Shown here: one piece after another, positions 1 through 6,380 of the stretch
How positions within the stretch are numbered: the stretch's first letter is position 1
How the letters are laid out: each line of letters opens with the position of its first letter
Assembly: GCA_035490315.1 (NCBI GenBank)
Contig: DATHET010000304.1
Location: 1-11,113, forward strand
DNA length: 11,113 nt
Origin: JADJQU01 sp035490315
Lineage (GTDB): Bacteria > Planctomycetota > UBA1135 > GCA-002686595
Direction: 5' to 3'
Notes under the pieces: generated by a model
Told to the model about the DNA's origin: nothing
The model's input: only the letters and a program-made list of their open reading frames with translations
The model's database searches: none
Translations under genes and position numbers: made by a program

Positions 1-5
1 AGGCT

Positions 6-39
6 CACGACTCCGGACGAATTCACCTGACTCCGTACC
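6..39. repeat. Third copy of the selD-flanking repeat
   Basis: Bases 6-39, starting CACGACTCCGG and ending TGACTCCGTACC, lie just past the selD stop codon. The first 32 bases (6-37) match 1224-1255 exactly in the same orientation. All 34 bases match the reverse complement of the left arm of the palindrome near 1148-1181. The unit holds GACTCC twice and an internal GAATTC. Being non-coding, present three times in about 1.25 kb and identical between copies, it resembles a REP-like or MITE-like interspersed element. No transposase is in the window. Confidence 0.8.
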
Positions 40-47
40 AGTGACGA

Positions 48-1124
48 TCACACGAGCTCGACATGCACCCCGCTCGCCGGCACAAACGATCCGATGCACG
101 CCACGAGCACTCCGCGCGCCCGCAACTCGCTCTCGAGCACCGCCGCGCGATCCGGAGCGATCGCAATCAACAACCCTCCCGACGTCTCCGCATCGAAGAC
201 GATGTTGAGCATGCCTTCCGAAACGCCCGGCGCGATGCGCACTTCACTCGCAAGCCCCGTGCGCCCGCGTTTCGCACCACCGGAACAATGCCCCGCGCTG
301 GCCAGCTCCAAAGCCCCCGGGAAAATCGGCACACGCGCGAGCTCGATGCGCAGCGTGACACCACTTCCCTTCGCGACATTGCGTCCATGGCCGACGAGCC
401 CGAACCCCGTGACATCCGTCGCCGCCTTGCTCCCCGCCGCGATCATCGCCTCGGCCGCCTTCGCATTGAGCGTCGCCATCTGCGCCACCGCCGGCTCCAT
501 CGTCGCCCAATCGATCACCCTCTTCTTCGAGGAAGTCGTCATCGACCCCATGCCGACCGGCTTGGTCAGGTACACGAGATCCCCCGCCCGCGCGCCTGAG
601 TTCGCCGTCATGCGCGCCGGATCGACCACGCCCGTGACCGAGAATCCAAACTGGATCTCGGACTCGACCGTGTGCCCGCCGACCACGACCGCGCCCGCCT
701 CGGCGATCTTGTCGAAACCGCCGCGGAAGATCTCGGCCGTCCATTCGGCCGGAAAGCCCTTGGGCAGGCTGGCCAGCGTCAAGGCCGTCAGCGGCCGTCC
801 GCCCATCGCGTAGACATCGGAGACTGAATTCGCCGCCGCGATCGCTCCGTACCAGTACGGGTGATCGACCACCGGCGGGAAGAAATCGAGGGTCTGGACC
901 AGGGCTACGCGCGGCGAGCCCGGCGCACCGAGCGGAACACCCTCGGACGGTCCGAGCACGAAGACTCCGGCGTCGTCGAACGATTGAGGTCCGACGAGCA
1001 TGCGCACATCCTTGCGATCATCGAGGCCGCGCAGAACCTGCGCGAGCTGCCCTTGCGGCAGCTTGCCTGCTCACCCAGCGCAGGCGGCGTAGTCGATCAA
1101 TCGCTTTTCGCGGTCAGTGTCCAT
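48..1124 (-). CDS. selD: Selenide, water dikinase (selenophosphate synthetase), predicted selenoprotein with in-frame UGA
   Basis: SelD uses ATP to convert selenide to selenophosphate, the selenium donor for selenocysteine and selenouridine synthesis. From the ATG at 1122-1124 the frame gives 358 residues with a single internal TGA at codon 18 (1071-1073). The context CAG-U-AGKLPQG matches the SelD active-site loop: in E. coli, Cys17 and Lys20 are three residues apart, and here Sec18 and Lys21 keep that spacing. Downstream family motifs are FDDAG (49-53), GGHTVES (149-155), TKPVGMG (187-193), DVTGFGLVGH (237-246) and a late ETSGGLL. The length fits the family. The GTG at 1007 would give a 319-residue protein without the catalytic residue or Lys21, so I reject it as the start. 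TGA also ends this gene and three neighbours, which argues for selenocysteine recoding rather than a changed genetic code. No good Shine-Dalgarno sequence lies close to the ATG; GAGG is about 18 bases upstream, and TTG at 1130 is an alternative start. selD is flanked by copies of one repeat. No selA, selB or selC is in the window. Confidence 0.93.
1045..1073 (-). promoter_or_regulatory. Selenocysteine codon and SECIS-like stem-loop in selD
   Basis: The recoded TGA occupies 1071-1073. Seven bases after it in the mRNA sense is a perfect 7-base-pair stem, AGCTGCC (1063-1057) with GGCAGCT (1051-1045), closed by the 5-base loop GCAAG (1056-1052). Bacterial SECIS elements lie inside the coding sequence just downstream of UGA and usually carry a G among the first two loop bases. 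The first loop base here is G. The loop begins about 14 bases after the UGA, near the short end of what is usual. The role in binding SelB is inferred. Confidence 0.75.
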
Positions 1125-1142
1125 TCCCAAATCGTAGGGAAT
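1123..1142 (-). other. Small hairpin over the selD start codon
   Basis: In the mRNA sense ATTCCC (1142-1137) can pair with GGGAAT (1128-1123) across an 8-base loop, placing the first two bases of the selD ATG in the stem. The only purine-rich Shine-Dalgarno-like stretch (GAGG) lies just 5' of this hairpin. Folding could shorten the effective spacing or mask the start. It is only six base pairs and may be chance. Confidence 0.3.
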
Positions 1143-1149
1143 CCTCAGG

Positions 1150-1255
1150 TACGGAGTCAGGTGAATTCGTCCGGAGTCGTGCTGGCAGCCCGCGCGCCGC
1201 GAACGCGGCGCGCGGGCTGCCAGCACGACTCCGGACGAATTCACCTGACTCCGTA
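1150..1255. repeat. Perfect 51-base inverted repeat between the permease gene and selD
   Basis: The left arm 1150-1200 is the exact reverse complement of the right arm 1205-1255, with GAAC (1201-1204) between them. The element fills nearly the whole gap between the ABC permease stop codon (1260-1262) and selD (start 1124). The outer 32-34 bases of each arm also occur at 6-39; the inner GC-rich part, about 17-20 bases per arm (GCTGGCAGCCCGCGCGCCGC), does not. There is no T-run next to the stem, so it is not a standard intrinsic terminator. It would still form a very stable hairpin in RNA on either strand. Most likely it is a paired, head-to-head repeat like a BIME, or the ends of a small mobile element. 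Confidence 0.95.
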
Positions 1256-1259
1256 TTCG

Positions 1260-2396
1260 CTAATCGAAGCGAAAGGCGCGCACCGCGAGCACGGAAACGA
1301 CCGCGGTCAAGGCGAGGAGCAAGCCGATCTGCGGCAGGACGCTCGCCGCGGGCAGACCGAAGCTGACCAGCTTGTGCAGGGCTTCCATGGTCCAGCCGGT
1401 TGGGAGGCAGGCGGCCAGGGTCTGCATCGGCTTGGGTGTGATCTCGATCGGCCACCAGCAGCCGCCGAGTCCGGCGAGCAGGTTCGAGAGCAGCACGCCG
1501 ATGCCGACAGCCTGGCCTTCTGTGCGCGCCAGGGCTCCGGACAGGAGACCGAGCGACGCGCCGAGGGCTGCCCAGCACAGGAGCACGACTCCGATCATCG
1601 GCAGCGACGGTCCCCAGTTCACGTGGAACAGAAAAGCGCCGGCGACCAGGCTCCAGACGAGTTGCACCACGCCGAGGCCGAGGTTCGCGAGCCACTTGCC
1701 GAGCACGATCTCGCCGCGCGACATCGGCGCGAAGGCGAGGCGGCGCAGCAGGCCCTCGCGACGCTCGACCAAGAGGCCGATCGCGCCGCTGGTCAGCATG
1801 ATGATCAAGGTCATCATCGTCATGGTGCCGGGAATCGTCTGCTCGAAACCCTGGGGCGGCACGCGGCGATCGCCGGCCTGGGAGGACACGACGGTCAAGG
1901 CGCGCGGACGCTGGTCGAGGGCTTCGAGCGCTTGTGTCGTGACCGCGCCGGACAATTCGCTGGTCGCGATCACATCCGCGAGCACGGTGTAGGCCGCGCG
2001 CTTGACCTGCAGCGAGGAGGCATCGCCTTCGAGGCCGTCGCCTTGGCCACCCAGGGTGAGCGCGGTCGCTTCGCCGCCGAGCACGCGCTGGGTGAAGTGC
2101 GGCGGAATTGCAAGGCGCAAGCCCGCCGCGGCGAACTCTTCCGCTGTCGCGGAGCGCACCACGTCCAGATCGCGCTCGCGCAGCCGCGTCTCGAGGCGCT
2201 CGAGCAGAAAGCCCGGATCCTCGCCGACCGACAGCACGATGCGCGGCTTGCGCTTTCCCCCATCGCCCTTGCCGCCGGTGATCGTCCCGAAGAAAAAGAA
2301 GAACACCAGCGGCATCACGAACACCCAGAACAGAGTTTCGCGACGGCGCAGGTGGCGCCAAAGATCGGCGCCGGCGATGAACAGGACGTTCTTCAC
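1260..2396 (-). CDS. ABC-2 type transporter permease, second subunit
   Basis: This 378-residue integral membrane protein is probably one half of the channel of an ABC-2 exporter. Hydrophobic segments are near residues 21-39, 189-209, 236-257, 264-288, 295-316 and 351-372. The roughly 150-residue loop between the first two is soluble and probably extracytoplasmic. This one-plus-five layout is typical of YhgE/DrrB/CcmB-like ABC-2 permeases. The LLVERREGLLRRLAFAPMSR stretch after the second helix is the usual cytoplasmic coupling region. The start is GTG at 2396-2394, one base after the TGA of the preceding permease, with GAGGG inside the end of that gene as a ribosome-binding site, so the two are probably translationally coupled. 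The sequence resembles its neighbour only in overall layout, suggesting a heterodimer. The substrate cannot be read from sequence. The stop TAG lies 4 bases before the 51-base inverted repeat. Confidence 0.92.
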   Translation of the reverse strand: MKNVLFIAGADLWRHLRRRETLFWVFVMPLVFFFFFGTITGGKGDGGKRKPRIVLSVGEDPGFLLERLETRLRERDLDVVRSATAEEFAAAGLRLAIPPHFTQRVLGGEATALTLGGQGDGLEGDASSLQVKRAAYTVLADVIATSELSGAVTTQALEALDQRPRALTVVSSQAGDRRVPPQGFEQTIPGTMTMMTLIIMLTSGAIGLLVERREGLLRRLAFAPMSRGEIVLGKWLANLGLGVVQLVWSLVAGAFLFHVNWGPSLPMIGVVLLCWAALGASLGLLSGALARTEGQAVGIGVLLSNLLAGLGGCWWPIEITPKPMQTLAACLPTGWTMEALHKLVSFGLPAASVLPQIGLLLALTAVVSVLAVRAFRFD

Positions 2397-2397
2397 T

Positions 2398-3666
2398 TCA
2401 GGCCCTCACGAAGGCGGAGCGCGTGCGCTGCACGGCCCACCACAGGAGGAAAAGGGTGAGCACGGCGAGGGCAATTCCGCCCGACGCGATCTCCGCGAAA
2501 TGCGATTCGCCGAACAGGATGCGCTTGAATTCCTCGAGGGCCCAGCCGTTGGGCGTCAACCTGCCGATGCTCGACATCCAGTCCGGCATGGCCTCGAAGG
2601 GGAAGAAGGCGCCGCCGATCATCGACAGCGGGAAGAGGATCGAGTTGGTCAGGAGATTGCCGCCGCGCTGGCTCTTCGCGTGGACCTGGATCAGGACCAT
2701 CCCCGCGAACAGGAAGGCGCCGCAGAGCGTGATCCACAAGAGGCCGAGCGGCGCGCGGCTCCAATCCAGGCCGAAGGCGAGCAGGGCGAAGAACATCCCG
2801 CAGGCCGCGACCACGCCGATCAGGATCGTCGCGCACAGGAATTTCCCGAGCAGCAGCGCGCCGATTCCGCCGGGCGCGCAGGTGGCGCGGCGCAGAGTGC
2901 CCAGGGCCTTTTCGCGCCACAGGTCTTCCGACAAGCCTTGGGCCATGAACAGCAGGGCCAGGAAGAGCATCGAGGGGAAGAACAGCAGGGCGAAATTGTT
3001 GCGCGGAGCGGAATCGTCCTCGGGCGGAACCGGCTCGAGGTCGACCGTGAGGACCAGCGGATCGAAGTAGCGCGACAGCCGCTCGATCGTGTTGTTGATC
3101 TCGATCGAGAACCCGGCGACGAAGGCCGTCGGCATCACGCTCTGGCCTTCTGGAGGCCCGTTGACGATGGTCTCGATCTGCTTGCGCAGACGATCGCCCG
3201 CGATGCGCTGCGCGTAGAACACAGCGTCGGCGGCGAGACCGAGCGTCTCTTCCGCGATGCGCGGCAGGATCTGGCGCGAGGGATTCTTGACGATCTCGAG
3301 CTGGGTCGGCTTGTCGAGCAAGAGCGCCTCGCCGAAGCCCAGCGGCACGACGACCAGGGCCGAGCCGTCGCCGTCGTGGATGCGCTTGCGGCCCGCCTCG
3401 AGCTCGACCGGCTCGAGGTCGAACATCTTGCCCAGCTCGCCTTGAGAAAAAGCGGAAGCCACGGCGCGCGAGACGAAGGAATCGTCGAGATCGGCGAACA
3501 GGAGCTTGCCGCGCGGCCGCACGCCGTCGCCGCCCGAGATCGATTGGATGAGCACGGCGATCACCAGCGGCAATCCGATCCACAGGAGCATCGCGATCGG
3601 ATCGCGCAACCGGCGGCGCAGATCCTTCACTGCGCACACCCAGGCGAAATGGAAATCGAAGCTCAT
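2398..3666 (-). CDS. ABC-2 type transporter permease, first subunit
   Basis: This 422-residue membrane protein has an N-terminal helix (about 23-43), a large soluble loop (44-223), then helices near 224-244, 270-298, 307-328, 337-357 and 393-412. This is the YhgE/DrrB/NatB-type layout of exporters for drugs, lipids or other hydrophobic substrates. The stretch LSEDLWREKALGTLRRATCA (245-264) after the second helix corresponds to the cytoplasmic coupling region seen in the partner permease. Its ATG (3666-3664) overlaps the TGA of the ATPase gene in an ATGA arrangement, a four-base overlap, so it is almost certainly translated with the ATPase. Its own stop is one base before the GTG of the second permease. 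The three genes form one transport operon; the substrate is unknown. Confidence 0.93.
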   Translation of the reverse strand: MSFDFHFAWVCAVKDLRRRLRDPIAMLLWIGLPLVIAVLIQSISGGDGVRPRGKLLFADLDDSFVSRAVASAFSQGELGKMFDLEPVELEAGRKRIHDGDGSALVVVPLGFGEALLLDKPTQLEIVKNPSRQILPRIAEETLGLAADAVFYAQRIAGDRLRKQIETIVNGPPEGQSVMPTAFVAGFSIEINNTIERLSRYFDPLVLTVDLEPVPPEDDSAPRNNFALLFFPSMLFLALLFMAQGLSEDLWREKALGTLRRATCAPGGIGALLLGKFLCATILIGVVAACGMFFALLAFGLDWSRAPLGLLWITLCGAFLFAGMVLIQVHAKSQRGGNLLTNSILFPLSMIGGAFFPFEAMPDWMSSIGRLTPNGWALEEFKRILFGESHFAEIASGGIALAVLTLFLLWWAVQRTRSAFVRA

Positions 3667-4637
3667 TCGCGCAGCGCCTTGCCCGTGAGCTTGATGAACA
3701 AGGACTCCAGGCTGGGCTGGGTCAGCGTGGTCTCGCGCACGTCCGCTCCCGCGGCCTGCAACACGGCGAACAGGCTCGGCAGGCGCTGCGAGGCATTGGC
3801 GAGGGCCAGGGTCACCTGCTCCGTTCCCGAAATCACGATCTCCACGTCGACGAGACTTCGCAGGCCCTCGGCCAGGCGCGCGGGATCGAACAGGCCGTTC
3901 AAGCGCAGGAGATCGCGCTCGCCGAGCAGCTTGCGCAGCTCGGGCAGTGTGCCCTGGGCGATCAAGCGACCGTGATCGATGATCCCGACGCGGTCGCAGA
4001 CGGTCTCCGCTTCCTCCATGTAGTGCGTCGTGTAGAGCACGCAGGCGCCGAGCGAAACTTCCTCGCGCACGAGATCGAGCAGAGCGACGCGCGATTGCGG
4101 ATCGACGCCGACCGTCGGCTCGTCGAGCAGGAGCACTTTGGGCCGGTGCAGCAGAGCGCAGGCGAAATTGAGCCGCCGCTTCATGCCGCCAGAAAATTTC
4201 TTGACCTGATCCTTGGGACGATCGGCGAGCCCGATGCGGCGCAGCAGCTCATCGGCGCGCGCCGCGAGCTCTCCGCCGCGCAATCCGTAAGCTCCGCCCC
4301 AGTACATCAGGTTCTCGCGCGCGGTCAGGTCCTCGTACAGCGCGAGCTCCTGCGGCACCACGCCCAGCGAGGCCTTGGCTTCGCGCGGTCGCGATCCCGT
4401 GTCGAAGTCCGCGACCGTGATGTTCCCCGCGCCCGCGCTCAAAAGGCCGCTGATGCAGCCGATGGTCGTCGACTTCCCGGCCCCGTTGGGACCGAGCAGG
4501 CCGAAAATCGCGCCTTCGGGCGCGCTGAAGGAGATGTCGTCGACGGCGAGCAGGTCGCCGTAGCGCTTGGTCAAATTGGAGACGGTGAGCAAGGCACTCC
4601 TCGGGCTGGGGACAGTCCTTTGTGCCTCACAACTCAC
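3663..4637 (-). CDS. ABC transporter ATP-binding protein (DrrA/NatA-like exporter ATPase)
   Basis: This cytoplasmic ATPase should power the exporter formed with the two permeases encoded next. With numbering from the GTG at 4637 it shows Walker A GPNGAGKST (49-57), Q-loop Gln96 in VPQE, a signature variant FSGGM (148-152), Walker B VLLLDEP (168-174) and the H-loop His205 in YTTH. About 100 residues follow the nucleotide-binding domain and end in LTQPSLESLFIKLTGKALRE, the C-terminal tail usual in DrrA-type subunits. The start is uncertain. The TTG at 4592-4590 is preceded by AGGAG four bases away and begins right at the conserved LTVSNLTKRYG; it would remove 15 residues with no family likeness. 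The longer form is listed because GAAGG stands before the GTG. The gene overlaps the next permease by four bases. Confidence 0.95.
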   Translation of the reverse strand: MSCEAQRTVPSPRSALLTVSNLTKRYGDLLAVDDISFSAPEGAIFGLLGPNGAGKSTTIGCISGLLSAGAGNITVADFDTGSRPREAKASLGVVPQELALYEDLTARENLMYWGGAYGLRGGELAARADELLRRIGLADRPKDQVKKFSGGMKRRLNFACALLHRPKVLLLDEPTVGVDPQSRVALLDLVREEVSLGACVLYTTHYMEEAETVCDRVGIIDHGRLIAQGTLPELRKLLGERDLLRLNGLFDPARLAEGLRSLVDVEIVISGTEQVTLALANASQRLPSLFAVLQAAGADVRETTLTQPSLESLFIKLTGKALRE

Positions 4638-4671
4638 CGAGCCTTCGAACTAATTCCGATTCCTCCACAGC

Positions 4672-4739
4672 CCTGGCCGTGTTCGCCTCGAGGAACGCCT
4701 CGAGCAAAGGTCGATCACCCTCACTCGACCCCGGCCAGG
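4672..4739 (-). other. Potential three-way-junction RNA fold in the cytochrome-ABC intergenic gap
   Basis: Three perfect inverted repeats nest within 68 bases. The outer stem is CCTGGCC (4672-4678) with GGCCAGG (4733-4739). Inside it lie CTCGAGG/CCTCGAG (4687-4693 and 4698-4704, 4-base loop) and GGTCGA/TCGACC (4709-4714 and 4725-4730, 10-base loop). On paper this is a closed three-way junction between the cytochrome stop codon and the ATPase start. There is no T-run, so a simple intrinsic terminator is unlikely. It matches no riboswitch I recognise. It could be a leader structure of the ABC operon, a processing site, or a chance product of GC-rich DNA. Confidence 0.4.
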
Positions 4740-4756
4740 AAGCGGCAGGCTCGAAC

Positions 4757-6181
4757 TCAGAGGCAGCGCAGGAACGCCGTCACGTCCTGCTTCTCCTGGG
4801 CGTTGAGCCGTAGCTCCAGCACCAGATTGAAGAACTCGACCGTGTCATCGAGCGTCATCAAGCGGTCGTCGTGCAGATAGGGCGGCGAGTCCTTGATCCC
4901 GCGCAATGGGAAGGTTTTGATCGGGCCGTCGGCCGTGGCCATCATCCCCTCCACGCGCTGCGGCGCGAAGAAGCGCTCGACCCGCAGGTTGTGCATGGAG
5001 TTGTCCGTGTAATACGGCGCGGTGTGGCAGACCGAGCACTGGGCCTTGCCGAAGAACAATTCCTGCCCGCGCAGTTCCTCCGAACTCGCCTTGGCCGGGT
5101 CGAGCTTGCCGTCCCAGCGCAGCTTCGGCGCGGGCGGGAAGTCGAGCAGGGCCTGGAACTCGCCCATGAAGTGCACCTGGCTGCCGCGCTCGAGGATGTT
5201 GACGCCCTTGCGCTGCGCTTGGGCCGGATCGCCGTCGAAGTAAGCGGCGCGCTGCTCGAACTCGGTGAAGTCCTCGACGCTCTTCAGCGCGCGCTGCGAG
5301 CCAAAGAGACGCTGCACGTTGACCCCGCGCAGGCTCGGGGTGTCGATGCGGTGGCGATGATCGTCCGGCCGGATGTCGCCCACGGTGTGGGTTGCCGAGT
5401 TGGTGTGTCCATTGATGTGGCAATCGAAACAAGAGACGCCCAGGCTGGGCTTGAGCGCACGACGGTCGTCGGTCGCATTGAATTGCGCCTGCGGGAAAGG
5501 CGTCACGAGCAGCCGCAGCCCTTCGATCTGCTTGGGATTGAGAATGTCCTTGAACAGCTCGAAGAAGTTGGAAGTCGTCACCAGCTTCCCGCGCGACACG
5601 TCCCCCAGGTCGGGCCGAGTCGTCAGAAAGATCGCCGGGGGGAACTCGGGCAGGAAATGCTCGGGAAAATCGTGGTCGACATCGAAGCGCGTGAGATCGC
5701 GATCGGTCTGCTTCTTGATCTCGTCGATCGTCGATTGCGGGAAGACCATGCCGCCCAGGTCATGGTTGGGGTGGGACAGCGGCATGAAGCCCTTGGGCAG
5801 CACGCCCTTGCTCTTGATCTCATCCGCGCTCTTCGCCGAGAGGCTTTCCCAGGTTTCACCCGCCGGCAGCTTCACGCGCACGCCGCCCTGCACGGCCTTG
5901 CCCCTGGACATCACCACGCCCGCCGCGGGCTTGTTGGCGAGGTCGTAGCGTTCGTCGAGCACGGCCTGGTGGCGAGCCTTCATCGCCGCTTTCTGGGCGC
6001 TCAGCCGGTCGACCAGCGCGCTGAAACTCTCTTGAGCAGGAGCAGCGGGCGCCGCGGCAGCCGCGGGGGCCGGCGTCGATCCGGACTGCGTCGTGTTCGA
6101 ACTGGCCAATGGGCAGGTCGCGCAAACCAGCCATAGTGCTGCCGTCAGACTGGCCATGGGATGACTGCGGATGCGATGCAT
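4757..6181 (-). CDS. Exported di-heme c-type cytochrome (cytochrome c peroxidase/MauG-like)
   Basis: This is a 474-residue protein with two CXXCH heme-binding sites, CFDCH at 251-255 and CSVCH at 382-386. The spacing of about 130 residues and the closing NLVLELRLNAQEKQDVTAFL segment fit the di-heme peroxidase/MauG superfamily. Family knowledge suggests an electron-transfer or peroxide-reducing role outside the cytoplasmic membrane. The ATG at 6181-6179 is chosen because GGAGAAAACC gives a Shine-Dalgarno sequence at ideal distance and the N-terminus then reads as a signal peptide (MHRIRSHPMASLTAALWLV). A longer in-frame reading to 6358 adds 59 residues that would bury the signal. An Ala/Pro-rich linker covers about 37-50. 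Residues 51-250 precede the first heme without a heme motif. That is long for a classical CcpA, so this is probably a divergent branch. FDCHINGHT follows the first heme and could supply extra His ligands. Substrate and partner are unknown. Confidence 0.87.
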   Translation of the reverse strand: MHRIRSHPMASLTAALWLVCATCPLASSNTTQSGSTPAPAAAAAPAAPAQESFSALVDRLSAQKAAMKARHQAVLDERYDLANKPAAGVVMSRGKAVQGGVRVKLPAGETWESLSAKSADEIKSKGVLPKGFMPLSHPNHDLGGMVFPQSTIDEIKKQTDRDLTRFDVDHDFPEHFLPEFPPAIFLTTRPDLGDVSRGKLVTTSNFFELFKDILNPKQIEGLRLLVTPFPQAQFNATDDRRALKPSLGVSCFDCHINGHTNSATHTVGDIRPDDHRHRIDTPSLRGVNVQRLFGSQRALKSVEDFTEFEQRAAYFDGDPAQAQRKGVNILERGSQVHFMGEFQALLDFPPAPKLRWDGKLDPAKASSEELRGQELFFGKAQCSVCHTAPYYTDNSMHNLRVERFFAPQRVEGMMATADGPIKTFPLRGIKDSPPYLHDDRLMTLDDTVEFFNLVLELRLNAQEKQDVTAFLRCL

Positions 6182-6359
6182 GGTTTTCTCCAACGGGGAC
6201 GAAGGGCGCGCCAGGCCTGGGAGCACTTCGAACGGGCGCGCGGGAAGCGATTCTCGCCAGGACCTGCGCGGGATTCTAACCACGCAGAACGCGGGCTCTG
6301 CATACGGACCGCTGCACCGCTGTCGGAGCCACGCGCGACCGCGCCGGATCGGGCTCAAT
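6182..6359 (-). other. Intergenic region upstream of the cytochrome gene
   Basis: About 180 bases between the hairpin after the paralogue gene and the cytochrome ATG hold no convincing ORF. The cytochrome promoter is probably here. A TTAGAAT stretch (minus strand, complement of 6273-6279) resembles a -10 box, but no matching -35 hexamer stands at the right distance. A GGAG ribosome-binding site is at the cytochrome end. Confidence 0.3.
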
Positions 6360-6379
6360 GCTCAGTGTTTGTACTGAGC
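6360..6379 (-). terminator. Hairpin directly after the paralogue stop codon
   Basis: GCTCAGT (6379-6373 in the mRNA sense) pairs perfectly with ACTGAGC (6366-6360) across a six-base loop, one base past the TAG at 6383-6381. Its position at the end of the sigma/paralogue pair suits a transcript end. However, no run of T follows, so an intrinsic terminator is doubtful; an RNA 3'-end stabiliser is equally possible. Confidence 0.35.
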
Positions 6380-6380
6380 G

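Noticed and set aside
48..1007. selD starting at the GTG at 1007
   Set aside because: It would remove the catalytic position and conserved Lys21; the frame upstream of the TGA continues the family sequence to an ATG at 1124.
1150..1255. The palindrome as an intrinsic transcription terminator
   Set aside because: The stem is far longer than usual, no T-run adjoins either side, and part of it recurs elsewhere, which fits a repeat element better. A role in ending or stabilising transcripts is still possible.
861..2459. Long plus-strand open frame (532 codons), and similar ones at 2002-3975, 3972-4880, 4871-6136 and 7818-9662
   Set aside because: They lie antisense to genes with clear family motifs, their translations are Arg/Ala/Gln/Glu-rich low-complexity sequence without recognisable domains, and GC-rich codon bias on the minus strand readily creates such open frames.
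4672..4739. Three-stem fold as a tRNA or tRNA-Sec
   Set aside because: There is a seven-pair closing stem, but no GTTCRA T-loop, no recognisable anticodon arm and only two internal arms; it is also too short for tRNA-Sec on either strand.
6182..6358. 59-residue N-terminal extension of the cytochrome
   Set aside because: It precedes an ideal ribosome-binding site and a signal peptide that starts at 6181, and its sequence is Arg/Pro-rich with no family likeness.
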